From contig NZ_CAJYTI010000029.1 in the NCBI RefSeq assembly GCF_913777625.1, positions 1 through 64,000 on the forward strand: a stretch of 64,000 nucleotides of DNA, read 5' to 3'. This document shows, piece after piece, positions 7,744-16,220 of the stretch. This DNA is from an uncultured Sphingomonas sp. (GTDB lineage Bacteria > Pseudomonadota > Alphaproteobacteria > Sphingomonadales > Sphingomonadaceae). The notes beneath the pieces are model-generated. The model saw only the letters and a program-made list of their open reading frames with translations, made no database searches and was not told the DNA's origin. The position numbers and the translations under genes are program-made. Within the stretch, counting starts at the first letter, position 1, and each line of letters starts with the position of its first letter.

Positions 7744-8943
7744 TCAACTTCGTCCAGATTTCCCCGCTTCCACCTGCTCGCTGATCGTTCGAACACGCGC
7801 CTTTGTGCCGAAGGCACTCCAATCGCGCATAAGGAGCCGTCGCTTGTCGAGGAAGTCGGTTCGCCGATAGGCTGCCTCGACCTTGTTCGAGACCGTGTGG
7901 GCGAGCGCCGCTTCTGCGATCTCGCCCGAATAGTCAGTCTGCTCCGCCACCCAATCGCGAAAAGCCGAGCGGAACCCGTGCACGGTCACCGCGAGATCCA
8001 TGTCGCGGAGAATCTTGAGAAGGGTCATATCGGAAAGCGGCTTCTTTACGTTCTGGCCGGGGAACACTAAGTCGCAAGCTCGAGCCTTGAACTTCTTGGC
8101 GCGCTCGAACACGGCCACCGCTTCGGGTGCAAGGGGTACAACATGCACCCGCCCCATTTTCATCCGTTCAGCCGGGATCGTCCACAACGCTGCTTCCAGA
8201 TCGAGTTCAGACCAAGTCGCACCTCGGATTTCCCCTGATCGCGCAGCTGTTAGGATCAGCGCTTCCAACGCTAGGCGGCCCACCGATACACGCGCGCCCA
8301 GCTTCTCAATGAAATCCGGTACCGACGCATACGGCAGAGCCGCGAAATGGTTGTCTTTCTTGGGCTGGCGAGGCAGCCCCTTGGACAGCGAACGCATCGG
8401 TGCTTCGGTCGCGCGAAACCCGCGTGAGTAGGACCAGTCGAGAACTGTGCCGATGCGTTGCCTTACGCGGCGCGCTGTTTCCGGCTTCGCCAGCCAGATC
8501 GGCGCCAGCACATCGCGGATCAGCGGCCCCTCGATATCGCTGACCAACCGGTCGCCCATCTTCGGAAAGGCGTAGGTCTTCAGCGTCGCGATCCACTGGT
8601 TCTGATGCTTGCCATTCTTCCAAGCCTTTTCGTGTTCCTCATGGACCATTTCGGCAGCTCGTCGGAACGTCGGAATGACCTGCCGCTCCTGCTTCCGTTC
8701 AGCGACAGGGTCGATGCCCTGCGCGATCTTCTGGCGCGTGGCGAACGCGGCTTCCCGGGCCTCTTTGAGAGAAACGACCTTCGAGGAGCCCAGCCCGATA
8801 TCCTGGCGCCTCCCATTATTCTGGACCCGGAGGATCCAGCTGGCTGCTCCCTTGCCATTGATTTCCAGAAACAGGCCATCCCCATCGGAATAGCGACCGG
8901 GTTCGGTCAACGAGCGGATCTTGAGCGCAGTGAGCTTTCCCAT
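7744..8943 (-). CDS. P4-type tyrosine recombinase/integrase
   Basis: A 399-residue site-specific recombinase that integrates and excises the island. The N-terminal arm-binding domain (DUF4102 type, about 1-85, motif YSDGDGLFLEI) precedes a SAM-like core-binding domain (about 95-185) and the catalytic domain. Catalytic residues are readable: Arg in ILTAARSGEIRGATW, His-x-x-Arg in VHGFRSAFRDW, His in LAHTVSNK and the Tyr nucleophile in VEAAYRR. It lies beside and in the same orientation as tRNA-Ser, with its start 155 bases from the tRNA 3' end, the classic arrangement for tRNA-targeting islands. It looks intact at normal length. The island should extend leftward, beyond the window edge. Confidence 0.93.
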   Translation of the reverse strand: MGKLTALKIRSLTEPGRYSDGDGLFLEINGKGAASWILRVQNNGRRQDIGLGSSKVVSLKEAREAAFATRQKIAQGIDPVAERKQERQVIPTFRRAAEMVHEEHEKAWKNGKHQNQWIATLKTYAFPKMGDRLVSDIEGPLIRDVLAPIWLAKPETARRVRQRIGTVLDWSYSRGFRATEAPMRSLSKGLPRQPKKDNHFAALPYASVPDFIEKLGARVSVGRLALEALILTAARSGEIRGATWSELDLEAALWTIPAERMKMGRVHVVPLAPEAVAVFERAKKFKARACDLVFPGQNVKKPLSDMTLLKILRDMDLAVTVHGFRSAFRDWVAEQTDYSGEIAEAALAHTVSNKVEAAYRRTDFLDKRRLLMRDWSAFGTKARVRTISEQVEAGKSGRS

Positions 8944-8961
8944 GCCACCTCCACCTCATTC

Positions 8962-8985
8962 TTCCCCACACTTTTCCCCACACTT
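8962..8985. repeat. Tandem 12-bp direct repeat upstream of the integrase
   Basis: TTCCCCACACTT occurs twice head to tail (8962-8973 and 8974-8985) between the integrase start and the tRNA. Short direct repeats at this place are commonly arm-type binding sites for P4-type integrases, so an attachment-site role is plausible. Confidence 0.5.
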
Positions 8986-9026
8986 CGTGTGAGATCGTGT
9001 CGGATCGAGTGAAACGCAGCGGGACG

Positions 9027-9055
9027 AAAAAACCGCTGATTTCTGCGGCTTTTTA
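9027..9055 (-). terminator. Hairpin terminator downstream of tRNA-Ser
   Basis: An inverted repeat (9033-9048, CCGC/GCGG arms with further pairing inside) is flanked by an A-run on the left and a T-run on the right. It can therefore end transcription in either direction and most naturally serves the minus-strand tRNA. Confidence 0.5.
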
Positions 9056-9097
9056 GCAGTTTTCAGGGAGTCTGGGGAGCCCTAAAAAGGGCGCAGG

Positions 9098-9188
9098 TGG
9101 CGGAGCGGGAGGGATTCGAACCCTCGATACGCTTTTGGCGTATACTCACTTTCCAGGCGAGCGCCTTCGACCACTCGGCCACCGCTCC
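9098..9188 (-). tRNA. tRNA-Ser (anticodon GGA)
   Basis: The minus strand folds as a class II tRNA of 91 bases. The acceptor stem GGAGCGG (9182-9188) pairs with CCGCTCC. There is a long variable arm, a T-loop GGTTCGAATCC and an encoded CCA at 9098-9100. The seven-base anticodon loop CTGGAAA places anticodon GGA at 9152-9154, which decodes UCC/UCU. The 3' end is the presumed insertion site of the integrase-bearing island. Confidence 0.96.
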
Positions 9189-9266
9189 GCAGGATACCTG
9201 GAAGGCGCGGCCCTACCGTTCCTTGGGCGGCTAGGCAAGCGCCCGTTGCCATGCCAAGCTCCTCCC

Positions 9267-10154
9267 ATGGCAAAAACCCTGCTCGTCCTCGCCGCGACCC
9301 TCGCTGCCGCGCCGCTCGCCGCCCAGACCTCCCCGCAAACCGCCGCGCCTGCGCGGCCCGCGCCCGCCGCGGCGGAACCCCTGCCCGAGGACTGGCACGA
9401 TATTCCCGATGACGAGATCCTGCTGCTCCAGCTGCAGGGGGGCCACCAAGTCGCGATCCGGCTCGCCGCGCGGTTCGCGCCGGCGCATGTCAGCAACATC
9501 CGCAAGCTCGCCACCGCGCGTTGGTGGGACGGGGAGAGCGTCTACCGCGTCCAGGAAAACTGGGTCGCGCAATGGGGCGATGCGAGCGAGAAGAAGCCGC
9601 TGCCGCCCGAATTGCTCACGCGCCCGCCCGCCGAGTTCGAGATCGGCGCCTTCACCCCTGCCCAGCGCCTGTCCAAGCCCGACTCCTATGCGAGCGCCAC
9701 CGGCATCACCGCCGATGGCTGGCCGATCGCCAGCGACGGCAAGGCGGCGTGGCTGACGCATTGCTACGGCATGGTCGGCGTGGCGCGCGATCAGTTGCCC
9801 GATACCGGCAGCGGCTCCGAGCTGTTCACCCCGATCGGCCAGTCGGCACGACGGCTGGATCGCAACTACACCGTGGTCGGACGGATCGTCGAAGGGATGC
9901 AGTATCTCTCCGCGCTGCCGCGCAGCGGCGCGGCGATGGGGGTCTATGCGACGGCCGCGGAACGCACCGGTATCCTGTGGGTCAAGCTCGCCAGCCAGCT
10001 GCCGGCCGACGAGCGCCCGCACTTCCAATATCGCGCCGCCGACAATGCCCGCTATGCCGCGATGATCGCGCTGCGCGAGAACCCGGCGCCGCCGACGGTG
10101 GCGACCGGGCTCAATGTCTGCGACCTGCCGGCAGCGGTTCGCCGCCGGCCCTGA
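9267..10154 (+). CDS. Exported cyclophilin-type peptidyl-prolyl isomerase
   Basis: A 295-residue protein starting at ATG 9267, chosen because it opens directly with a signal peptide (MAKTLLVLAATLAAAPLAAQ). A Pro/Ala-rich linker follows. The cyclophilin fold begins near residue 55 (DDEILLLQLQGGHQVAIRLAARFAP, then HVSNIRKLA), in line with periplasmic PpiA-like enzymes that speed proline isomerisation in exported proteins. The core has insertions compared with minimal cyclophilins, and the usual FHR and QGG motifs are altered (YRV, AQWGD). Catalytic activity may therefore be weak; a chaperone role is possible. Confidence 0.8.
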   Translation: MAKTLLVLAATLAAAPLAAQTSPQTAAPARPAPAAAEPLPEDWHDIPDDEILLLQLQGGHQVAIRLAARFAPAHVSNIRKLATARWWDGESVYRVQENWVAQWGDASEKKPLPPELLTRPPAEFEIGAFTPAQRLSKPDSYASATGITADGWPIASDGKAAWLTHCYGMVGVARDQLPDTGSGSELFTPIGQSARRLDRNYTVVGRIVEGMQYLSALPRSGAAMGVYATAAERTGILWVKLASQLPADERPHFQYRAADNARYAAMIALRENPAPPTVATGLNVCDLPAAVRRRP

Positions 10155-10169
10155 GGCAGCGGCGCGCGC

Positions 10170-10763
10170 TTACTTGCCGATCCAGTCCGCCACTTGGTCC
10201 GCAACCTGATTGGCGGCCTGGTTGAGCGCGGGGCCGATCGCGGCGGTGTCGATCGCCGAGACCGGCACGCGCGCCTCGAAGCGGCGGCGCTCGAAGCCCT
10301 GGCTGCCCTCTCGGCCCAGCGCCGCGTCGAAGGTTACCACCGCTTCGTTCGTGCGCGCATCGATGCCGAAGCTGCGCAGGTCGCCGCCCAGGCTGGCGCT
10401 CGGGGTGGAGAGCGACTGGCGGCGGCTGAGCACGATGCGGCCGGTGCGCGCGGCGATCGTGTCGGCGAGCAGCCGGCCGAACAGGCTGGCGGGCCCCTCG
10501 ACCCACTGCGCGTCCTTCACATAGGCGATCGTCGTCCCGCCCGGGCCCGAATGGACCGGCACGCGGGTGGTCGCCAGTTCCTGCGGCGCGTTGACCGCGC
10601 CGATCGTCACGGCCTTGACCGTGCCCGATTGCTGGACCTCGCCCGCGGGCAGTGCCGCCGCCGGCTGGAGCGTCAGCAGCGAGGCGGGCGGCTTGGCCGC
10701 GAAGGAAATGCATCCGGACAGCGGCACGGCGGCGAGCAGCGCGGCGATGACAGGCTTGTTCAT
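10170..10763 (-). CDS. ABC-type transport auxiliary lipoprotein (Mla-like system)
   Basis: A 197-residue lipoprotein with a type II signal peptide and lipobox LSGC at about residues 15-19. The rest matches the ABC transport auxiliary component family (motifs TTRVPVHSGPGGTTIAY and RRQSLSTPSASLGGDLRSFGIDA), which in some Mce/Mla-type or Pqi-type importers is anchored to the outer membrane. It starts eight bases after the MCE gene stop and is the last gene of the mlaE-mlaF-mlaD operon, so a role in intermembrane lipid transport follows from context. Confidence 0.8.
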   Translation of the reverse strand: MNKPVIAALLAAVPLSGCISFAAKPPASLLTLQPAAALPAGEVQQSGTVKAVTIGAVNAPQELATTRVPVHSGPGGTTIAYVKDAQWVEGPASLFGRLLADTIAARTGRIVLSRRQSLSTPSASLGGDLRSFGIDARTNEAVVTFDAALGREGSQGFERRRFEARVPVSAIDTAAIGPALNQAANQVADQVADWIGK

Positions 10764-10771
10764 CCGGAACC

Positions 10772-11737
10772 TCACTTCTTCGGCTTGTAGGTGGGCAGCG
10801 CGGGCGCGGCGATCAGGCTGGAGGCGCCCCCCTGATCGAGCCGGTGCGCGACATTGGTGAGCGCAATCGACATCTCGCGCAGATCCTGCACGAGCTGGCC
10901 GACCTCGGGCATGGTCTTGTTCGAGAAGCTCTGCAGCCCCGGCCGGGCATCGCCGATCGCCGCATCCAGCGTCTCGACGCTCTTGCGCGCCGAGGTGATG
11001 GTGGCGTTGAGGTTGGCGATGGTCGGCTTGATGTCGCTGGCCATCATGCCGTTGGTCGTCTCGGCGAGCTGGCCGATCTGCTGCGCGGCGGCGCCGGCCT
11101 GCTGGATCGCGACGCGCGTCTCGGCGAGCGTCGCGGCGATTTCGGGGCCGCGATCCGCCAGCGACTTGGTCAGCCGGTTGGTGTTGGCGAGGATGCCCGA
11201 GATCGAGGCCTGGTTCTTCTCGTCGAGCAGGTCGGAGACGCGCTCGGTGAGCGTGGTCAGCCGCTCGAGCAGCTTCGGCGCCGAGCTCAAGAGCGCGCCG
11301 AGGCCACCGGCCTTGGTCGGGATCACCGGCACGCCCAGCGGGCAGGCGGCGCGGGGATTGTCCTTGGGGCATTCGATCGGCGGCGCGCCCTTCACCGCGC
11401 CGTCCAGCTGGACGGTGCTGGGGCCGGTGAAGCTGCCCTGGATGGTGGCGTTGGTGCCTTCGAGGATCGGCACGTCGGGGCGCACGCTGATCCGCACGCG
11501 CACCAGGCTGGGATCCGGGCGCCAGAACTGGATGTCCTTCACCTGGCCGGCGGGCACGCCGGAGAAGCTGACCGACGAGCCGCGGCTCAGGCCGTCGACC
11601 GACTGCTTGTAGAAGATGTCATATTCGCGCTCGTCGCCGCCGCCCAGCCGGGCGAGCCAGACGATGAACAGGCAGAGCACGGCGAGCAGGATCAGCACCA
11701 CCGCGCCGACCAGCACATGATTGGAACGCGTTTCCAT
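10772..11737 (-). CDS. mlaD: MCE-domain substrate-binding protein (MlaD-like)
   Basis: A 321-residue protein with an N-terminal membrane helix (about 8-30), one MCE/MlaD beta-barrel domain (about 38-118, motif GLSRGSSVSFSGVPAG) and a long helical tail of about 200 residues. MCE proteins form hexameric rings that carry phospholipids across the periplasm. The tail is longer than in E. coli MlaD and could form a needle-like bundle. The start overlaps the mlaF stop by one base (TGATG), so translation is coupled. Confidence 0.88.
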   Translation of the reverse strand: METRSNHVLVGAVVLILLAVLCLFIVWLARLGGGDEREYDIFYKQSVDGLSRGSSVSFSGVPAGQVKDIQFWRPDPSLVRVRISVRPDVPILEGTNATIQGSFTGPSTVQLDGAVKGAPPIECPKDNPRAACPLGVPVIPTKAGGLGALLSSAPKLLERLTTLTERVSDLLDEKNQASISGILANTNRLTKSLADRGPEIAATLAETRVAIQQAGAAAQQIGQLAETTNGMMASDIKPTIANLNATITSARKSVETLDAAIGDARPGLQSFSNKTMPEVGQLVQDLREMSIALTNVAHRLDQGGASSLIAAPALPTYKPKK

Positions 11738-12555
11738 CAGCCCCTCTTGTCCTCATGCACCGGCCGGTTCGGCCCTGCGACCGCAGCGCGTCCGCGCGGT
11801 CCGTTGAAATATTCCTGGATCCACGGGTGGTCCAACGCCAGCAGCTCCGGAATCGTGCCCACCGCGATGACGCGCTTGTCCGCCAGCACCGCGACGCGGT
11901 CGCAGATGGCGTAGAGCGTGTCGAGATCATGGGTGATCAGGAACACGGTCAGCCCCAGCGTCTTCTGGAGCGACGCGGTCAGCTCGTCGAATGCCGCCGC
12001 GCCGATCGGATCGAGCCCGGCGGTGGGCTCGTCGAGGAACAGCAGCTCGGGATCGAGCGCGAGCGCCCGGGCGAGCCCGGCGCGCTTCTTCATGCCGCCG
12101 GAAAGCTCGGACGGATATTTGGGGCCCGCCTCGGGCGGCAGGCCGGTCATCACCACCTTGTAGGCGGCGATTTCCTCGAGCAGCGCCTGGTCGAGCCCCG
12201 GATAGAATTCCTTGAGCGGCACCTGGACGTTTTCGGAAACGGTCAGCGTGGAGAACAGCGCGCCGCCCTGGAACAGGATGCCCCAGCGCTTGCGGATGTT
12301 CACCGCCTCGGTTTCCTCGCGGCCGATGGTGTTCTCGCCGAACACCTCGACCGTGCCGTCCATCGGCGTCTGCAGCCCGATGATCGAGCGCATCAGCACC
12401 GACTTGCCGGTACCCGATCCGCCGACCACGCCGATGATCTCGCCGCGCCGCACGTCGAGATCCAGATTGTCATGGACGATCTGCTCGCCGAAGCCGTTGC
12501 GCAGGCCGCGGACGCGAATGAGGATGTCTTGGTCGTCCTGGCGCGCGTCGGTCAT
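11737..12555 (-). CDS. mlaF: Phospholipid-transport ABC ATPase (MlaF-like)
   Basis: A 272-residue ATP-binding subunit with Walker A GGSGTGKS, signature LSGGMKKRAGLARAL, Walker B LLFLDEPTAGLD and switch His in ITHDLD. The KKR after the signature and the NGFG segment near the start are typical of MlaF/Mce ATPases. ATG at 12555 overlaps the permease stop by four bases. It powers lipid transfer through the MlaE permease. Confidence 0.92.
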   Translation of the reverse strand: MTDARQDDQDILIRVRGLRNGFGEQIVHDNLDLDVRRGEIIGVVGGSGTGKSVLMRSIIGLQTPMDGTVEVFGENTIGREETEAVNIRKRWGILFQGGALFSTLTVSENVQVPLKEFYPGLDQALLEEIAAYKVVMTGLPPEAGPKYPSELSGGMKKRAGLARALALDPELLFLDEPTAGLDPIGAAAFDELTASLQKTLGLTVFLITHDLDTLYAICDRVAVLADKRVIAVGTIPELLALDHPWIQEYFNGPRGRAAVAGPNRPVHEDKRG

Positions 12556-13661
12556 GTCCAGCCCACATTGGTGAAGAAGACCGCGAAGAACGCGTCGAGC
12601 ACGATCACCAGGAAGATCGCCTGGACCACCGCGGTGGTGGTGCGCTGGCCGACCTGTTCGGCATCGCCTTCCACCTGCATGCCGTGGAAGCAGCCGGCCA
12701 TCGCGATGATCGCGCCGAACACCGGCGCCTTGACGAGGCCGACCCACAGATCGGTGAGCGGCACCACTTCACGGATGCGCTGGATGAAGGTCACCGGCGG
12801 AATGCCGAGGTCCACCCAGCAGAGCAGCCCGCCGCCCATGATGGAAATCAGCGAGGAATAGAAGCCGAGCAGCGGCAGCATGAACACCACCGCGAAGACG
12901 CGCGGCAGCACCAGCGCCTCCATCGGCGACACGCCGATCGTGCGCATCGCGTCGATCTCTTCGGTCAGCTTCATCGTACCGAGCTGCGCGGCGAAGGCGG
13001 AGCCCGAGCGACCGGCGATCATGATCGCGGTCATCAGGATGCCGAGTTCCCGCAGGGTCAGTCGCCCGAGCAGGTTGATCGTATAGATCTCCGCGCCGAA
13101 CTGGCGCAGCTGCACCGATCCCTGCTGGGCGATGACGATGCCGATCAGGAAGCTCATCAGCCCGATGATCGCCAGCGCACCGACGCCGACCACCTCGAAG
13201 CGCTGCACCGTCGCATTGAAGCGGAAGCGGCGCGGATGGGTGAGGACGTGCCAGAAGGCGAGCACCGTCGCGCCCATGAAGCCGAGCAGGCCGTACAGCG
13301 TCTGCCCGGAGTTGAGCACGGCCTTGCCGATTTCGTCGAGCGCGCGGGCCAAGGATCCCGGCGGCGGGGGCGGCAGCTGAATCGGATGTTCGGCCGCGAC
13401 GACCTGCTCTAGCAGATGCTGTTCGTCCGGGTTCAGTCCCTCGATCGCCGCACCGCGATCGCGGGCGAAGCGGTGCACGACCCAGGCGCCCACCGTATCC
13501 ATCCGGCCGACCGCGCTCAGGTCGAGCCGGGCGACTGCGCCGTCCACGGCCTCGAGTCGATCGGGCAGGTCGCCGAGCGTGGCAAGCGAGAGGTCGCCGG
13601 AGAAGCGGAGCACCGCCTCGCCGTTCGTGTCGGACCGTTCAAAGTCGGCGGGTGCTCTCAT
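12552..13661 (-). CDS. mlaE: MlaE-family permease with fused STAS domain
   Basis: A 369-residue inner-membrane protein. Residues about 1-100 form a STAS-like domain (VLRFSGDLSLATLGDL, RLDLSAVGRMDTVGAWVV), equivalent to the separate MlaB subunit of enterobacteria. Residues about 115-369 are the MlaE permease with its family motifs (GSAFAAQLGTMKLTEEIDAM and GFYSSLISIMGGG). The start at 13661 has an AGGGGG ribosome-binding site; longer in-frame starts add no plausible sequence. It is the first gene of the operon, divergent from the HAD phosphatase gene with 61 bases between them. Confidence 0.9.
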   Translation of the reverse strand: MRAPADFERSDTNGEAVLRFSGDLSLATLGDLPDRLEAVDGAVARLDLSAVGRMDTVGAWVVHRFARDRGAAIEGLNPDEQHLLEQVVAAEHPIQLPPPPPGSLARALDEIGKAVLNSGQTLYGLLGFMGATVLAFWHVLTHPRRFRFNATVQRFEVVGVGALAIIGLMSFLIGIVIAQQGSVQLRQFGAEIYTINLLGRLTLRELGILMTAIMIAGRSGSAFAAQLGTMKLTEEIDAMRTIGVSPMEALVLPRVFAVVFMLPLLGFYSSLISIMGGGLLCWVDLGIPPVTFIQRIREVVPLTDLWVGLVKAPVFGAIIAMAGCFHGMQVEGDAEQVGQRTTTAVVQAIFLVIVLDAFFAVFFTNVGWT

Positions 13662-13722
13662 CGAAACCCCCTTTCCGCGATTCCGGCTGGAACGGCAAGT
13701 TCCCTCGTGGCTAGAGGGCGCA

Positions 13723-14400
13723 ATGCAACGCCTCGCCATTTACGACATGGACAAGACCATCACCGCCAAGCCGACCTGGACGCGGTTCCTGCTGCACGTC
13801 GCCCGCACCCGCGCGCCGTGGCGGCTGGGGCTGTTCCCGGTGGTGGGGCTGGGGGGCATGGCCTATCTCGCCCGCCGCATCGATCGCGCCCGGCTGAAGC
13901 GCCTGTCGCACCGGCTGCTGCTCGGCCGCGCGCTGGCGCCGGCGGAAATGCGGCGCGTTGCCGAGGCCTTTGCCGATCTGGAGCTGCGCAAGGGCGTGCT
14001 GCAAGGTGCCCGCGCGCAGATCGAGGCCGATCGCGCCGCCGGCTACCGCCTGGTGATGGCGACCGCCTCGCACCATTATTATGCCGAGGCGATCGGCAAG
14101 CGGCTGGGCTTTGACGACGTGATCGCCACCGAAGCGAAGCGGGACGGGCAGGGGCATATTCTCTCCGAGCTTGAGGGCGAGAACTGTTACGGGCCCGTAA
14201 AGCTCCACAGGGTCGAAAATTGGTTGGCGGCAGAGGGGCTGCACCGCGCAACCTGTTACGTCCGCGCCTATTCGGATCATGTCTCCGACGCGCCGCTGCT
14301 GGAATGGGCGGACGAGGCCTTCGCCGTCAACGCGCACGGGCCGCTGGCGAAACTGGCGACGGTGCGCGGCTGGACGCAGCTCGACTGGCGTCGCGACTGA
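13723..14400 (+). CDS. HAD-superfamily IB phosphatase (CicA-like)
   Basis: A 225-residue soluble enzyme. Motif I is YDMDKT (nucleophile and acid/base Asp), motif II is in VMATASHHYY, the motif III Lys lies near GPVKLHRVENW, and the motif IV acidic pair is in YSDHVSDAPLL. A helical cap lies between motifs I and II. This is the phosphoserine-phosphatase-like HAD-IB group that includes Caulobacter CicA; the true substrate is unknown. ATG 13723 has GAGG just upstream. Confidence 0.8.
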   Translation: MQRLAIYDMDKTITAKPTWTRFLLHVARTRAPWRLGLFPVVGLGGMAYLARRIDRARLKRLSHRLLLGRALAPAEMRRVAEAFADLELRKGVLQGARAQIEADRAAGYRLVMATASHHYYAEAIGKRLGFDDVIATEAKRDGQGHILSELEGENCYGPVKLHRVENWLAAEGLHRATCYVRAYSDHVSDAPLLEWADEAFAVNAHGPLAKLATVRGWTQLDWRRD

Positions 14401-14493
14401 AGATTTTTTCTAGTACTTCCAAAAGGTTCGCAACCGAAACGGCGTTTCGTGCGTTGGCCGAGGGGTTGGTGCGACCATGAGGAAACAAGACGC

Positions 14494-16200
14494 GTGCAAC
14501 ATGAGGACGAACAGAAGCCGGCGGCCGTCGGAGAACCGGCCGGCGACCTGACGGATTCCACCAGCTACAGCCCCACCGGCAATTACCCGACGCATCACTG
14601 GAAGCGTGCGATCATCGGCACGCCGGGGCTGGGCGACCGCAGCACCGTGTTCTTCGCCGCGCTCCAGATGACGCGCATGCCGATGACGCTCACCGATCCG
14701 AATCAGCCCGACAATCCGATCGTCTTCGCCAACAAGGCGTTCCTCGATCTCACCGGCTATGAGGAAAGCGAAATTCTCGGCCGCAACTGCCGCTTCCTGC
14801 AGGGAGCGGAGACCGATCGGGATTCGGTGGCCGAGCTACGCGCCGCGATCGACCGTCGGGAGGCGATCGCGCTGGAGCTGATCAACTATCGGCGCGACGG
14901 CAGCTCGTTCTGGAACGCGGTGTTCGTCGCGCCCGTGCTCGGCCCCGACGGCGAACTGCTCTATTTCTTCGCCAGCCAGCTCGACGTGACGCGCCGGCAC
15001 GCCTCCGAACAGGCGTTCCGCCAGGCGCAGAAGATGGAGGCGATCGGCCAGCTGACCGCCGGCCTCGCGCACGATTTCAACAACCTGCTCCAGGTCGTCT
15101 CCGGCAATGTCGACATCGTCGCCAGCCAGGTCCAGGACGAGCGCCACCAGCGCCTGCTGACCAACGCCGCGCGCGCCGCCGACCGCGGATCGAAGCTCAC
15201 CCGCCAGCTGCTCGCCTTCGCGCGGAAGACGCGGCTCGAGCCGAAGCTGGTGGATCTGAACCAGCTGATCCACGATTTCGGTGACCTGCTCGACAATACG
15301 GTCGGCGCGCAGATCCGGCTGGTGACCGCGCTCGAGCGCCGGCTGCCGGCGGTGCAGGTCGACCCCACCCATCTCGAGATGGCGGTCCTCAACGTGCTGC
15401 TCAACGCGCGCGATGCGATGCCGCGCGGGGGCACCGTGACCATTTCCACCGGGCTGTGGAAACTGAACGGCGACGCGCCCAAGCACCAGCTGCCCGAAGG
15501 CGAGTACGTGGTTCTCAGGATTCGCGACGAAGGCACCGGAATGACCGAAGAAGTCCGTCGCCGGGCGACCGAGCCCTTCTTCACCACCAAGGGCGCGGAG
15601 CGGGGCACCGGGCTGGGGCTTGCGATGGTCCATGGTTTCGTCCAGCAATCGCTGGGGCGGCTCGAAATCGACAGCGGGCCGGAGGGGGGGGCCGAGATTC
15701 GCATGCTGTTTCCGACGGCAAACGCCGCCGCCTTGGCAGCGCCGCCGCCTGCGCCGCGGCGGGAGGCCGGGAACGGCGTGGCCGGCGGCAGCGAGACGAT
15801 TCTGCTCGTCGAGGACAGCGACGACGTCCGCGCGCTGGCGCAGGAGCAGCTTTCCGCGATGGGCTACCGCGTGTTGCTCGCTGCCAGCGGCGAGGAAGCG
15901 CTGGAGCGGCTGAAGACCGAGTCGATCGACCTGCTGTTCACCGACATCGTCATGCCGGGCGGGATGAGCGGGCTCGAGCTGGTCGAACAGTTCCGCACCA
16001 CCCATCCCGATACGCCGGTGCTGATGACGACCGGCTATAACGAGGATCTGGTCGCCGACATCCCGCGCGGCACCAATCTCGACGTGATCGGCAAGCCCTA
16101 TCGCCGCGAGCAGCTCGCCGACCGCATCCGCTCGGCGCTCGATCGCCGCGCGCCCGATCCGCGGCGTGCGGTCAATCCCATCGTGCCGGCGGAGGGCTGA
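14494..16200 (+). CDS. LOV-domain hybrid histidine kinase (blue-light sensor)
   Basis: About 568 residues from GTG 14494 (AGGA upstream); an in-frame GTG at 14449 is an alternative start. An N-terminal PAS domain carries the flavin-binding LOV signature GRNCRFLQG, whose Cys forms the light-driven adduct with FMN. Next comes a dimerisation region with phospho-acceptor His in LAHDFNNLL, an HATPase domain (N box NVLLNARDAM, G boxes GTGMTEE and GTGLGLAM), then a receiver domain with phospho-acceptor Asp in LLFTDIVMPGG. It is predicted to autophosphorylate in response to blue light and pass phosphate to its own receiver. A second hybrid kinase starts 20 bases downstream. Confidence 0.92.
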   Translation: MQHEDEQKPAAVGEPAGDLTDSTSYSPTGNYPTHHWKRAIIGTPGLGDRSTVFFAALQMTRMPMTLTDPNQPDNPIVFANKAFLDLTGYEESEILGRNCRFLQGAETDRDSVAELRAAIDRREAIALELINYRRDGSSFWNAVFVAPVLGPDGELLYFFASQLDVTRRHASEQAFRQAQKMEAIGQLTAGLAHDFNNLLQVVSGNVDIVASQVQDERHQRLLTNAARAADRGSKLTRQLLAFARKTRLEPKLVDLNQLIHDFGDLLDNTVGAQIRLVTALERRLPAVQVDPTHLEMAVLNVLLNARDAMPRGGTVTISTGLWKLNGDAPKHQLPEGEYVVLRIRDEGTGMTEEVRRRATEPFFTTKGAERGTGLGLAMVHGFVQQSLGRLEIDSGPEGGAEIRMLFPTANAAALAAPPPAPRREAGNGVAGGSETILLVEDSDDVRALAQEQLSAMGYRVLLAASGEEALERLKTESIDLLFTDIVMPGGMSGLELVEQFRTTHPDTPVLMTTGYNEDLVADIPRGTNLDVIGKPYRREQLADRIRSALDRRAPDPRRAVNPIVPAEG

Positions 16201-16220
16201 GCCCGCATGCGCGCGCCGCT

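Noticed and set aside
9079..9092. GCCCT-AAAA-AGGGC hairpin just after the tRNA
   Set aside because: The stem is only five pairs and too close to the tRNA end; the hairpin at 9033-9048 is a better terminator.
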